Positions 1-11,727 of a stretch of DNA of 64,000 nt are shown here, piece by piece. A model generated the notes under the pieces. That model was not told the DNA's origin and did not search any database. It worked only from the letters and a program-made list of their open reading frames with translations. The position numbers were made by a program, and so were the translations under genes. This stretch comes from Aplectana chamaeleonis (lineage: Eukaryota > Nematoda > Chromadorea > Rhabditida > Cosmocercidae), in the NCBI GenBank assembly GCA_029168955.1, contig JAPDOI010000040.1, positions 1,054,001 through 1,118,000 of the forward strand, written 5' to 3'. Numbering within the stretch: position 1 is the first letter of the stretch; every line of letters begins with the position of its first letter.

Positions 1-890
1 CGCCCATCTGATGCGGCTACCAGCTAATGCCTGGCCGACACACGTTGCCACTCCCTGAAACAATCTTCAGCAATAAAAAAGTGGCAAATAAACCGAGAAA
101 ACGCTAAATCAGAAGGAGCAGTAGAAAGAACCTGCCTAAGCGGAGAAAATCTATGAAGACGGGAAGGAAAAATCAAAGGGCTCGTTGATGTTGATCGCAG
201 CATGATTCGAAATCAGCGCTACGACATTGCAGACGACGGGGTAGGATTATGACTGTTCCCGGCTTAACTGATGAGTTTCGCTCAATTCTCGTAACAGGAG
301 GCGGCTTTCGGATAGCGGGTGGGCGGTGTTCCACGTTTAATTACTCCATGGTCCTCGAAATTCCCCCACTTGGCCTCATTTTTGAGGCTTTCAAAAGCGT
401 AAGCGTTGTGTCGGGACCCGTATGAGCTCACTGGCATGGCTAACTCAACAACTTGCGTAAGCGCGTATGCTGCCATCAAGAGTCTATTTGCGCCGCAATC
501 TCATCTTCATTCGCAAGCAAGTGGCTTCAGTTAGCAGGGTCAGGCACAGCGGTGGTTCGGGTCGTCCTGAACATCGACCCCACCACCTTTTCGGCTGAAA
601 AACGACCCTCTAGGAAGGGTGAAAAAATTGGCAGACGTGACTCGTGACTCGTTTCATTTTGGAGGTTTTCTCAATTTTTTGGGCCTCACCATTCCAAAGG
701 GGATGAATAGCGTTCCATGCGCTGCTGATATTGAAAAAGTTCAACCAGATGGGAAGTGGAAAAGCACTTCAGAAATTGGAAAAATCTTCGCCCTCCGTCT
801 TTGGCAACGGTTTGACCGGCCATAACTCTGCCCGGAATCGATTTTATGAGCTCATCCTCGGAACTTCACATCTCCTAATATCTGTCTACC
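1..890. other. No recognisable gene
   Basis: I see no convincing exon, known repeat or RNA gene here. The open frames are short, overlap on both strands and lack splice-site support. A short pyrimidine- and purine-biased stretch lies around 560-660. Confidence 0.4.
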
Positions 891-894
891 TTAA

Positions 895-1379
895 AGGCAC
901 AGTACACCCTCAGATATGAATTTTGAGATTTTCATGTAATTGTGTAAAAGATCCCTCCTATATAGCACGAGCCAGATGCGAGATCTCTATTCCTCCAAAT
1001 AAGCGAGATATAAGTGACCACCACAGGCCCGAACCCCTTCGCTCACCACCACGGGTCCGACCCCCTTCCGAATTTTCTACTTTGATATCGACTGGATGGA
1101 TGGATCAATTCTTAACAAATCACCGTTCTTCAGTCCAATACCGGACTGTCTCTTTATCCTGGCTTTCTCTTACGCAACGATTGCGAATGAAGAGAAATAC
1201 AGGCCTGAGACCACTCGTCCACCAATTTTTCACCCTCAAAATCTAGGCATCTTTGAAGAGCCATAACTCTGTTCAAAGGGGGTCTTGGACGATTTTGGAG
1301 ATACCTCTGTGATCAGCGTGTGACTCTCTCTAAGATAAGCATGAAATCTGAAAATTAATTCTTTGGGTGTCCTGTGCCT
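895..1379 (+). mobile_element. TTAA MITE, family C (copy C1)
   Basis: Non-autonomous element of 485 bp. It starts AGGCACAG and ends CTGTGCCT, and is flanked by TTAA at 891-894 and 1380-1383, read as the target duplication. The 5' interior (CCTCAGATATG, then AAATAAGCGAG near 1000) matches the copy at 3923, and the 3' half (GGCCTGAGACCACTCGTCCACC) is the segment shared with the copies at 19665 and 62890. No protein of its own. Confidence 0.8.
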
Positions 1380-1433
1380 TTAACACGGATGAATACTTTA
1401 AACTAAGGTTTCGATCCTACCTCATCTACTACT

Positions 1434-2353
1434 ATGTACTCAAAGAGAGACCCTATAATTTTACTGCTGCCAGCACAATCGTTTGCTGATTTAGAGACTG
1501 CGTCCTTCTGCGGTGATTTTTACTCATACACTTGTGGTTTTCCAGAAGGGGAAAATGCCTGCGAGAAGGAAGGACTGTACGGGCCGCAACTGCTCACCTT
1601 CTCTTATAAGCCAGACCCAGACGAAGCATTTGACGTGCCTGCCTTGCCCTACAAAGAGATTTGTCGACCACTCCCACAACCAACAAACCATACAGAAGAT
1701 GACTCAGAGTTTGGTGCTTATTTTGGACGTATCAACAACGAAGGAGCCAGCGGTGACGCAGCACAGGAAAGGGGAGAAACGTCTTTTCCATGTGTCGATG
1801 AAAAATGGCTTTGACTCCTCTTGAAGAAGGTGAACGTTCTTTCCGATGTTTGCACAAATGTTAACGAGAACTTCCAAGAAACTGCCAACGTCGCTGAGAA
1901 GCTCGACGCTACCCAACAAGAAACTTTTATCCAAGCTAAACATTTCAGGACAGAAACAAACTATTACCTCTCAAAAATCTGTCAACTCATGAAGGAAAAG
2001 AATCGTCTCATCGAAGAGGAAATTCAAATGGAGAACGCGGTGATATATAGAAAGGATTGCCTTTCTATCGAGAGTGGACAGAAAAAATTCTAGCGAACTC
2101 GCTTTTACATCTGCGAGTTGACGGAGAAATGTTGAATTCAGATCAGCGTATAATGCTATTGGAAAATTACAAGTAGTCCAGCTAGTACAAAGATGAATCC
2201 TTGTCCTCTTTCAGACCGACCTTCCGCAGGCAGGTGCGATACAAGATCTCATCAGTTATCGAGGAAGAAGTATGCAGCAGAAACGCATCACACAACAATA
2301 ACAAAAATAAATCTCTGAACAATAAATCGCTGTTATCATCGTCTAAAGCGTGA
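1434..2353 (+). CDS. Possible multi-exon gene or decayed gene, acidic then coiled-coil-like product
   Basis: Not recognised. One frame runs from 1434 to 1811 and, after a single TGA at 1812-1814, continues in the same frame to about 2040, giving an acidic, proline-containing region followed by a charged helix-like stretch (KICQLMKEKNRLIEEEIQ). Near 2040-2075 the sensible frame changes; a 35-bp GT-AG segment there would restore it but is very short for an intron, so a frameshift is equally possible. The frame then reads VDGEMLNSDQRIMLLENY to a donor at 2173 (AA|GTAGTC). A 42-bp intron ends in TTGTCCTCTTTCAG, and the last exon 2215-2353 continues in phase (RRQVRYKISSVIEEEV) to TGA at 2351-2353. 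The clean phase at this last junction is the best support. The in-frame stop and frame change suggest a pseudogene or wrong exon limits. Function unknown. Confidence 0.4.
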
Positions 2354-2743
2354 TCCTCATGTAGAGCCATTTCATTTTCAACTTGTGGCGTCGTCATGTC
2401 TTCAGCTTATTTCTTTTCCTACCAAAGATTTACTGATCCAGTACTGCAAAGAGATAGTTTTCAGATCAGATTTTTAACTTCGAAAACTTCCCTTGTTTCA
2501 TCGATAATGTTGACAATCCCATTGCAATTAATCATGTCACCAGATAATTTTACCTCAGAAACTTGATTTTTCAGCGACACACGAATTATTTTAGATGGGC
2601 TAAAGAAACGACCCCCCCCCAAAAAAACTTTCAAGTTTTCTTCAAAAAATAACGACCCCCCGATGGGCTTGACCCTGTCAGGTAGGCAGGGGTGATTCTT
2701 CGCTTTGCTCTATTCAATAATTCCTATTTTTATCTCTTTCCAG
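2354..2743. other. Intergenic spacer
   Basis: AT-rich spacer between two possible genes. It holds two nearby copies of an ACGACCCCCC-type string around 2608 and 2650, and ends in a pyrimidine-rich tract leading to the AG at 2742-2743. Confidence 0.35.
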
Positions 2744-3097
2744 GACATCCGCTCATTTCCTGAGCAGGATGGGTGCATTGAAGAAATCTCCAATTACTCG
2801 CAATGCCACTGCAAAATCTAATGCTCACAGATCGGAGCCCAAGCCGAAGTATGAAGGTTACGAAGACCACTTTCTTCCAGTGAGGATGATTCACACAAAT
2901 TTCAAGTAGACATGGCTTTCACAAAGATAATTCAGTGGTTTCAATTCAACGAAACTATTCGAGGCTGTAAACGTTTGACACAATCAGAGCTCGTTGCTGA
3001 GCTCAAACATAAGGGAACCTACAACCCTGAGTTGATGGCATGGGATGCTCTGGGAGTGATACGATTTCTTGATCGAACCATTCACGATCACTACCAG
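2744..3097 (+). CDS. Possible 5' exon of an unrecognised gene with a trans-splice-like acceptor
   Basis: A tract ending TATCTCTTTCCAG at 2743 lies 25 nt before an ATG at 2769, the arrangement of a nematode spliced-leader acceptor or an ordinary 3' splice site. From that ATG the frame reads MGALKKSPITRNATAKSNAH and on through KPKYEGYEDH. Near 2865-2880 the plausible frame shifts by one and continues as EDDSHKFQVDMAFTKIIQWF to a good donor at 3098 (CTACCAG|GTCAGC). The second segment has no stop from 2855 onwards. An alternative to the frameshift is a separate exon starting after TTTCTTCCAG at 2880. No family recognised, and the downstream exon was not found. It may be the true start of a gene, or a decayed copy. 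Confidence 0.35.
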
Positions 3098-3360
3098 GTC
3101 AGCTTTATAGTTTTAGTTTCTCATCTATGACATACAGTGCGTTTCATAACCATACGATTACCCCTCAAAAGGGTATTTCCGGAAAAAACGAAAACCCCAG
3201 TCAAGTCCTGGTAATGATTTTCGGATTCTGCGTCGGAATTAATGATGAAGTACATGTTTGTGACTTGATAACTTGATTTTGTGTGTTATAATAACACTTT
3301 ATCGATCAACAAACCGTTTCATACTAATCGGATCGCTCACAGTAAATCAATTTTCGTTAT

Positions 3361-3835
3361 GTAAAATCATGGGTTGGGGCAGAGTTTGGGGCGTCGGTGC
3401 GTTTGACGGTCTCAATGCGAGGGCTGGAGGTCATCAATCAATGGTGGCTGAGCGGGTCTCTGCTGCCCTACCCTCCTAGGTAGGGTGGACGAGGGCCCGC
3501 CATTGCCGGTAACCAGCATGAATGAGAAAGGAGGGATGTTGGCACTGGGGTATCACGGTGCTGGTGAGAAGAATGCTACTTGCCAGAATAGAACTGCAAC
3601 TCGTACCTCCTTCTTCGGCGAGTTGCAGCACAGAACTTATGAGCGGCACATCACGTTGGGCAGAAGGAGATCATCGCTAGAGAATGAGTCCAAGGGCGAA
3701 ATAGCTGTTGCTGCACTGCCCGAGCTCAAGATAAGTAGATACGGAACAATGCCCGTCCATGTGCCAGACAGTGAAGAGAAGATGACGTTCAGATGCACTC
3801 TACACAAAGGATCATTGCGGCGATAATGGTGAAAA
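3361..3835 (+). CDS. Unrecognised open frame, possibly derived from a LINE 5' region
   Basis: An open frame of 113 codons (3485-3826) follows a GC-richer stretch. Composition and layout resemble the 5' parts of nematode RTE-like LINEs, but I cannot point to a conserved endonuclease motif, so this is only a guess. It could equally be chance open sequence. No splice or start signals of note. Confidence 0.2.
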
Positions 3836-3922
3836 GATCATCCTTAGATCTGCTTTCATTACCAGCAGAATTTTCATTTTACCGGTGTCCATTTTGACCA
3901 ATTCAGTGATAGCGCGGGCGCC

Positions 3923-4345
3923 TTCAAAGACACAGTACACCCTCAGATATGAATTTTGAGATTTTAGTGTAATTACGTAGAAGACCCCTCCTGTATAACA
4001 CGTGCCAAATGCGAAATTTCAATTCCTCCAAATAAGCGAGTTATAAGCGACCACCACAGGCCCGACCCACTTCGCTCACCACCACAGGCCCGACCCCCTA
4101 ACAGATTTTCGGACTCGATAGCGGCTAGATGGATGGATGATTTTAGCCGAGTCGTCGTTCTTCACTCCCTTTCCGATCTATCTCCTCATCCTGTTTTGCT
4201 CTCGTGCCGCGACTGCGAATCAAGAGAAATACAGGCCTGAAACAACTCGTCCACCAAATTTTTGCCCTCAAAATGCAGGCATTTTCAAGGAGCCATATTT
4301 CCGTTCGTCTTTCTTCCACAACTCGCTTCAAAGTGGTCCGTTTTA
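3923..4345 (+). mobile_element. TTAA MITE, family C (copy C2), 3' truncated
   Basis: The 5' end (TTCAAAGACACAGTACACCC) and interior match C1 at 895-1379 almost segment by segment, including the AAATAAGCGAG stretch and the ACAACTCGTCCACC motif near 4243. The last part and the 3' terminal repeat are not found, and the 5' TTAA has become TTCA. Confidence 0.65.
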
Positions 4346-4757
4346 AAATTTTAAAAGGCCGAAATGTTCAGCTCGTTGAGATCTATTGAATCGAGTGGAA
4401 CTTTTTGCGAAACCAAGGTGGAAGTTTATTTTTCAAGGTGAAATATATTTTCATTTTGACAATTCTAGAGATCGTTTACGGTTTGTGTTTTCCCGCGGAT
4501 CTCCGGAATGGCCGATCAAAACAGGGATGAAATGGTACCAACATTCGGGTAGGTGGGACACTCATCGATTGCCAAAAAATCGGCCTGAATCTCCGATTCG
4601 GCGCCTCGGGGCCACTGAGTTTGTCCGTGGGGCGCACTTTTAGCCGTGGGTGATGGAAACTTCAATGAGGAATCTTGGGGGGGGAGTAGAAGGGTTACCC
4701 TCCAATCAGAGCGAAAGGTCTTCATTGGTTCGAAGGGCGCCGTACTGAATTGTTAGG
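4346..4757. other. No recognisable feature
   Basis: Spacer of mixed composition with short overlapping open frames only. Confidence 0.3.
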
Positions 4758-4764
4758 GTTCGCG

Positions 4765-6372
4765 GAGTGCGCAGGACGTCATAGAAGGTGAGCAATACCC
4801 CAGTGGGAGTGTATAAGACGTCTTAGGAAGTGTGCAGGACACCAATGGGAGTGTGCAGGACGTCTTGAAAAGTGTGCAGAACCACTGTGGGAGTGTGCAG
4901 GACCCCTGTGGGAGTGTGCAGGATCTCAGTGGGAATGTACAGGACGTCACAGAAAGTATGCAGGACCCTATTCGGAGTGTGCAGGATGTCTTAGAAAGTG
5001 TGCAGGACCCCTGTGCGAATGTGCAGGGCGTCTTGGAAAGTGTGCAGGACCCCAGTGGGAGTGTGCAGGACGTCACAGAAAGTATGCAGGACCCTATTCG
5101 GAGTGTGCAGGATGTCTTAGAAAGTGTGCAGGACCCCAGTGGGAGTGTGCAGGAAAGCCATAGAAAGTGAGCAGGATCCCAGTGAGAGTGTGCAGGACCC
5201 CAGTGGGAGTGCGCAGGACGTCATAGAAAGTGTGCAGGACGGGAAAGTGCAGGACCCTGTGGGAGTGTGTAGGACGCCTTGCAAAGTCTGCAGAACCGCA
5301 GTGGGGTTGAGCAGGACGGCATAGAAAGTGTGCAGGACCCCAGTGGGAGTGCGCAGTACGCCTTGGAAAATCTGCAGGACCGCAGTGGGAGTGCGCAGGA
5401 CGTCATAGAAAGTGTGCAGGACGGGAAAGTGCAGGACCCCAGTGGGAGAGTGCAGGACCCCTGTGGGAGTGAGCAGGACGCCTTGCAAAGTCTGCAGAAC
5501 CGCAGTGGGAGTGAGCAGGACGTCATAGAAAGTGTGCAGGACGGGAAAGTGCAGGACCCCAGTGGGAGAGTGCAGGACCCCTGTGGGAGTGTGCAGGACG
5601 CCTTGCAAAGTCTGCAGAACCGCAGTGGGAATGAGCAGGACGTCATAGAAAGTGTGCAGGACCCCAGTGGGAGTGCGCAGTACGCCTTGGAAAATCTGCA
5701 GGACCCCAGTGGGAGTGTGCAGGTAAGCCACAGAAAGTGAGCAGGACCCCAGTGAGAGTGTGCAGGACCCCAGTGTGAGTGTGCAGAACCGCAGTGGGAG
5801 TGCGCAGGACGTCATAGAAAGTGTGCAGGACGGGAAAGTGCAGAACCCTTGTGGGAGTGTGCAGGACGCCTTGCAAAGTCTGCAGAACCGCACTGGGAGT
5901 GAGCAGGACGTCATAGAAAGTGTGCAGTACCCCAGTGGGAGTGTGCAGGACCGCAGTGGGAGTGCGCAGGGCGTCATAGAAAGTGTGCAGGACGGGAAAG
6001 TGCAGGACCCCAGTGGGAGAGTGCAGGACCCCTGTGGGAGTGTGCAGGACGCCTTGCAAAGTCTGCAGAACCGCAGTGGGAGTGAGCAGGACGTCATAGA
6101 AAGTGTGCAGGACCCCAGTGGGAGTGCGCAGTACGCCTTGGAAAATCTGCAGGACCCCAGTGGGAGTGTGCAGGTAAGCCATAGAAAGTGAGCAGGACCC
6201 CAGTGAGAGTGTGCAGGACCCCAGTGGGAGTGTGCAGGACCGCAGTGGGAGTGCGCAGGACGTCATAGAAAGTGTGCAGGACGGGAAAGTGCAGGACCCC
6301 TGTGGGAGTGTGCAGGACGCCTTGCAAAGTCTGCAGAACCCCAGTGGGAGTGCGCAGGATGCCATAACAAGT
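4765..6372. repeat. Minisatellite 1, 21-bp unit arranged as 42-bp pairs
   Basis: About 75 imperfect copies of a 21-bp unit beginning GCAGGAC. Two alternating types occur, one continuing CCCAGTGGGAGTGT and one continuing GTCATAGAAAGTGT, so the array is largely a 42-bp dimer. Larger blocks containing GGACGGGAAAGTGCAGGAC recur at about 5235, 5420, 5540, 5830, 5990 and 6280, showing higher-order duplication. Because 21 is a multiple of three, long frames without stops run through it on both strands and encode heptad-like repeats; these are not taken as genes. Confidence 0.9.
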
Positions 6373-6377
6373 GTAGA

Positions 6378-7192
<815 letters not shown>

Positions 7193-8972
7193 GGAAGAAA
7201 ACCTTTCAAAATCGAAAAAGTGCGCTTTGAGGCGAGTTGTTTTCGAAAGACGCTTTAGTTGCCCACTTTGGCCATTTTGCCCCTTTCTTCTCTTGGATAG
7301 CAGCTGTGTTGCACGATACTTGATTGCGGACAGGTAATCGAGCGAAGGCCGATATATTTAGGTTCTGTAATTCCATGTGCAACCTTGATTCTGAAGTTTC
7401 CCAGAGTTACGCAAAGGAAACCTATATTTTCTGAATTTAGCTATTAAAGATCCTTCATTTGCAGTTATACTATCGAATAGATAAGTGCTATTATAGTAGG
7501 CTTACTTTCCGAAGTGAGCCCTGAAAATGTTTTTTTATTGCTCTCGGAATCGTCTTTTATGTAATATATTCCGAACAGATCTCGATAGGTTGCCCACAAA
7601 ATTCAGCAGGACCCCTTGAAATAGACAGTCACTGTGCCGTCAGAAACGCTTCGTAGCCCGATCGCAACTACTCTGATGTACTCGGGGGATCGTCCCCAAC
7701 CCGACGGCCGTGGCCGCACCATTAGGGATTGAAAACAGCCTTGGTTGGCCGCCGACATGCATCCTCTAGCCCCTCCCCCTTGGGAGGGACTTGGTAGGGT
7801 ATTCGTCCCTCCTTTGCTGGTTGTGTTCAATCGATTGCGGGGGAGCGTCCCCAAACCTACGGGCTCACTCAAATGCCCAGTGAACACAGAGGAGCGTCCG
7901 CGAACTGACACGTGGAGCAATCATGTAGAAACATCGATTGGGATTCTTCATTTCTCCTTTTGATGATTGCTCATGTTTGTTTTTGTTTTGAAATTGAGAA
8001 CTTTTGAACTTCTTGCTTGTTTATTTTGTACTTTTGAAGTTTTATTGGATATCACGCAGAGCTTGTCGTCTCATAGAAAATTTAGCTTATTTTTTCAACC
8101 AGCATTTTTTAAGGAAACCATCGATGGCAGAAAAACAAGCAGTGGCAACCGATTTCTGCAGTATTAATCTAGAGCACAAAAGGACTGAGACAATTTATCA
8201 GGTATTATTTTCTAATTTTTTTCCATTCATGTTGCACTGGGGCACTCTCGTCGCAATTATGGCTGTCTTATCACCGTATTTTCGCGGTAAATCCGCAGCG
8301 AAATTGGGGCACACTTCTTCTCATAAGTTTTTTTTTGTTTTCCGGTAGTTTTGCGGCAGCCACTGGGTAGTTCTACGGTGATTTCGCGTTATGTTCGCAG
8401 TAGTTTCCGACCTAGCGATAGTTTTGCGTCAATTTCTCGGCAAAATTCAGGTTCGAGATAGATTCTCGGTAGCTTCCACACAATTTCTTCTAGAGCAGGC
8501 CTCTATAAAGAGCCTGCAAGAGATAATGGAGGAGAATTAGTGCTTTTAAAAAAAGTGTGCTAAAGGTCCTAGAGGGTTGGAAGACTTCAAAAGGAGCGTG
8601 AAAGAGGTCTCATAAAGATACCAGGTCTTCAGAAGAAGCCAAATAAAAAGCTGTTCGATCGATTTCGTGGACATAGAGTTGGTATGGAGGGGGAGTGGGT
8701 TAGCAGCGAGGTTCACGGAAACTGAAAAGCTGCCGCTGCTTATATTCTGTCCCAATGATACTGTTCGTCCATGCAGTCAGGCTGCGTGATGAGCGGCGGG
8801 CGCGAAGACATTTTCTCGGACTTGTGAATCGATCAGAGGAAATTTCAAACAGATAGACAATAAAATCCCAGTTAGCTGTTTGCAGCCGTGAGAAGGCTCT
8901 TCCGAAAAATGCCTTCGCGACGGTCGCTTAACACCTACACCGACCGCGTGGGCGGATGATCTCATTCGAACT
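7193..8972. other. Intergenic sequence, no gene seen
   Basis: No supported exon. Around 7690 and 7845 there are GGGGATCGTCCCCA/GGGGAGCGTCCCCA strings with a related copy near 28270, hinting at a dispersed repeat. The rest is AT-rich with isolated open frames. Confidence 0.3.
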
Positions 8973-9181
8973 ACAGGCCATAAAACGGCCAATGTCTCAC
9001 CGTCGACTGCGTACCACGCGCTGCGCGACCGCACGCGCGTCAGAAGCAGACGGGTTTTGGCCGCCGCGCGACGTTTCGGCCGCCGCGCGGCGGCCGAAAC
9101 TCGTCTGCTTCCGATGCACGTGCGGTCGCGCAGCGCGTGGTACGCAGTCGACGGTGAGACATTGGCCGTTTTATGGCCTGT
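8973..9181. repeat. GC-rich palindrome, 209 bp
   Basis: Left arm starts ACAGGCCATAAAACGGCC and the right arm ends GGCCGTTTTATGGCCTGT. The arms stay almost perfectly complementary through AATGTCTCACCGTCGACTGC to a centre rich in GGCCGCCGCGCG. It can fold into one hairpin. No TTAA or TA duplication is obvious at its edges. Confidence 0.85.
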
Positions 9182-9209
9182 AACTGTACATTCTTCATGT
9201 TGCGTTGTG

Positions 9210-9511
9210 CTTAAAAGCACTATGAATTTCGGTTCTGAGTTTCCCACACGAAAAAAAGGGGCTGGCCGACAAGTGTTGCAGGAACCACGAAGAAACGACG
9301 AAAAACTCATTAAAACGCCTCATTTCAGTGAAAGAATTGTCTGGCTTGGACTAGTTGTCCGGTGGGATGGGCGAGTTCTCGGCGGTCGCGACCGCTGAAT
9401 GAAGGTGAAGGACTATATTATGCAAAACAGCATTAGGTCCAAAGGTTAGAATGGAGCAACAGAGTTGTGAAGTTCTTGAAAGAATTCCTTCGTCCCCACA
9501 AGCAGTTCCAC
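9210..9511 (+). mobile_element. Degenerate TTAA MITE, family B (5' part)
   Basis: Diverged version of the family B interior: GAGTTT, then AAGTGTTGCAGG, CACGAAGAAACG, GGACTAGTTGTCCGGTGGGATG and TATGCAAAACAGCATTAG occur in the same order as in B1. It stops at the TTAA (9512-9515) where B1 begins, the same internal point at which the copy at 14060 was hit. The 3' part was not found beyond B1. Confidence 0.5.
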
Positions 9512-9515
9512 TTAA

Positions 9516-10000
9516 AGGCAATGTTCACGATGATTTTCGTGCCTGAGTTTTTGAAATAAAACAATGCGTTGGCCTCCAGGTGTTATCAAAATTACGGAGA
9601 AACGGCGAGAAATGCATTCAAACGTCGTATTTTAGTGTCATTATTCTATAACATGGACTAGTTGTCCGGTTGGATCAACATGTTCATGGTGGTTGTCAAC
9701 GTTGGAAAATTAGGTCAATCGAAAATAGGAGAATATTTCATGCAAAACAGTATTAGTTAGTATGCGAAGGAAAGAACAGAGCAACAGAGAGTAGAAAGTT
9801 TTCAAAAGACGTGTCCACAAAAGATTTCATTGTCACCACGAACAGTTCCAGTGAGAGTAATAAGGTGGGGTGAGAGTAAAGGATTTGATGCCTTTGTGGT
9901 GCGTTTTTCTCGGTTTCTTCGTCATTTCAGTTCTACCCGGGGGCCAAACAATCGATGTAGCGAATAATCTCAAAAGTGAAGATTATCGTGAACACTGCCT
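9516..10000 (+). mobile_element. TTAA MITE, family B (copy B1)
   Basis: 485 bp from AGGCAATGTTCACGATG to CGTGAACACTGCCT, with TTAA on the left (9512-9515) and TCAA on the right (10001-10004). The interior holds AAACAATGCGTTGGCC, GGACTAGTTGTCCGGTTGG and CAAAACAGTATTAGTTAG, shared with the copies at 54045 and 59978. Confidence 0.85.
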
Positions 10001-10004
10001 TCAA

Positions 10005-10203
10005 AGCAGTCCCTAGTCAGGGTGTGTTCTTTCCATAATTCTGTTGTGAATAGACCTAAGTTCATTGCACCGTTCTTTTTATGCTTTTTGCTTTTTATGT
10101 TGCTTACTGATTCTTTTTTCCAATATTTGAGAGCCTTATGGTTTCGCCTACTCGAAAGCACCTTGAACCAGAATACGGTTTTTTGAGTGAACACTGCCTT
10201 TAG
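10005..10203. mobile_element. Degenerate TTAA-type element fragment
   Basis: Directly follows B1. It ends GAGTGAACACTGCCTTTAG, a family-like 3' terminal repeat. Its segment GGGTGTGTTCTTTCCATAATTC near 10020 recurs at about 16825. The 5' end is not well defined. Confidence 0.45.
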
Positions 10204-10205
10204 AA

Positions 10206-10915
10206 ATCGAAATGCCCATCACTCATCGAGCGCGCGTTTTCCGTGCGATGCTGCTCATTCCGTGCATATTCCCTCCGCTCTATCGCTGTCTCTAGCCTCC
10301 GCATCGCATACGCACGCAAAGGAACCACTGGAACTTCGTTCTGCTTCTCGGTTTATATTGATATGAGTTTATACTTGTCTGCATTTAATTTTTTTTGTTC
10401 ACTTCAAACTTCGTACATATCTTTATCTGAGTTTTCAGGTTATCTGGAAATCGCTAGGTTGACCTTCAGATAAGTTTTTCTCTAGAGTTATGCGCTACTT
10501 TAGTCGTCAAGTAAAAGGTTGTATGCCCGAATGTTTCTACCGAAAATTTTCTTAGATTAACCCTAGACGCTGGAATTCTTCAAATCACTTCAGTGAGGCT
10601 AATCCAATCACTCGTGATGACCGAATCCGTTGTTTGTACCGAAATTGAGCAGTGGAACAAAGTTTGGAAGCTTTCTCAGAACTATTCACTTGAAGGGCTT
10701 TACTCTCAATAACTACAAAAACTGCTTTTTTTTATAAATAAATCCTCCTGGGATCTGACCGTGCGGTCATCGCTTTTCGTCCACTTCTGTTCAATATTTG
10801 TTCAGATCCGCGGCAGCATAACAAACATAACCCAACACAAATATTGCTGTCTGGGTTATGGGACTAGAAATTTCAACCTTTTTTCTCAAGAAACCTTTTG
10901 AATGAAGTGGTTTAG
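10206..10915. other. Putative intron or intergenic sequence upstream of the coronin exon
   Basis: No exon recognised. It ends in the acceptor GAAGTGGTTTAG at 10915. If the coronin exon belongs to a working gene, this is intronic. Confidence 0.4.
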
Positions 10916-11038
10916 GTTGGTCGAATAGACAAGGATTATCCATTCGTGGACGCTCATAAGGCGCCTTGTCTGGAGGTGGCATGGAGTCCATTCAACGACA
11001 ATGTCATCGCTTCCTGTTCCGAAGACACCACTGCAAAG
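10916..11038 (+). CDS. Coronin-like WD40 exon
   Basis: A 123-bp exon bounded by an AG acceptor (GGTTTAG|GTTGG) and a GT donor (GCAAAG|GTATTTTG), phase 0 at both ends, 41 codons with no stop. It encodes RIDKDYPFVDAHKAPCLEVA followed by WSPFNDNVIASCSEDTTAK. The order of a His-Lys-Ala-Pro start, a Trp in W-S-P-F-N-D-N and the SCSEDTTAK end is that of the first canonical WD40 blade of coronin, an actin-binding protein that acts at the cortical actin cytoskeleton with Arp2/3 and cofilin. Known coronins continue with a VW.IP strand, which would be on the next exon. I found neither the N-terminal coronin exon upstream nor later blades downstream, so the gene either has very long introns full of repeats or this is an isolated gene fragment. 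Identification is strong at the family level. Confidence 0.8.
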
Positions 11039-11384
11039 GTATTTTGATTAATTCAACCGATGCTGATTATAGAATTTTCCAGTGAATTAAAAATCGAAAC
11101 GTTTTGAGACTACCTGTATCACTTTTGTTGTGGAATCTCTTGTCGTCGTGTGATACACAACTCTGCTCAAGATCATTTTTTGAGCGTCCTAGCATATACC
11201 TGGAGTCGAGAAAATCTTCTCTAGAAGTGTCATTTGATGCACTGTCAAGCAATGCACATGGTTTTTGGCTCAATGGATCCAATGTGTGAAAGATAGTGCC
11301 AAAACAAGAAAAATTTTCTAAAATAATGCAGTGGGAAGGGTCTTCTACGAGTCTCCAAAATCAGAGTCTCCAAAATCAGGGTCA
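11039..11384. other. Putative intron after the coronin exon
   Basis: No further WD40 exon found. AT-rich with short open frames. Confidence 0.35.
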
Positions 11385-11412
11385 AAATCCATAGTAATAA
11401 AGGAGAGTGGTG

Positions 11413-11597
11413 GCCGTCCGTCCGTCCGTCCGTCCGTCCGTCCGTCCGTCCGTCCGTCCGTCTGTCTGTCTGTCTGTCCGTCCGTCCGTCCGTCCGTCCG
11501 TCCGTCCGTCCGTCCGTCCGTCCGTCCGTCCGTCCGTCCGTCCGTCCGTCCGTCCGTCCGTCCGTCCGTCCGTCCGTCCGTCCGTCCGTCCGTCCGT

Positions 11598-11650
<53 letters not shown>
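11413..11650. repeat. (CCGT)n then (CAGT)n microsatellite, copy 1
   Basis: About 190 bp of CCGT repeats (with a short CTGT run near 11461) pass directly into about 45 bp of CAGT repeats. Preceded by CCATAGTAATAAAGGAGAGT, as is copy 2 at 13303. Confidence 0.95.
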
Positions 11651-11657
<7 letters not shown>

Positions 11658-11727
11658 TTACGGTGTGCATTCTGTAATTGCAGACTTTTCTGCTTTACAG
11701 GGGTTAAGCCCGAAACAACCGAACTGG

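Noticed and set aside
5117..6097. Long minus-strand frame of 326 codons and similar frames at 11741-12604
   Set aside because: They arise from the 21-bp period of minisatellites, occur in several frames on both strands and have no gene-like start, splice or domain.
8777..9310. 177-codon minus-strand frame
   Set aside because: It runs through the GC-rich palindrome 8973-9181 and a degenerate MITE; the protein is itself mirror-like and has no domain.
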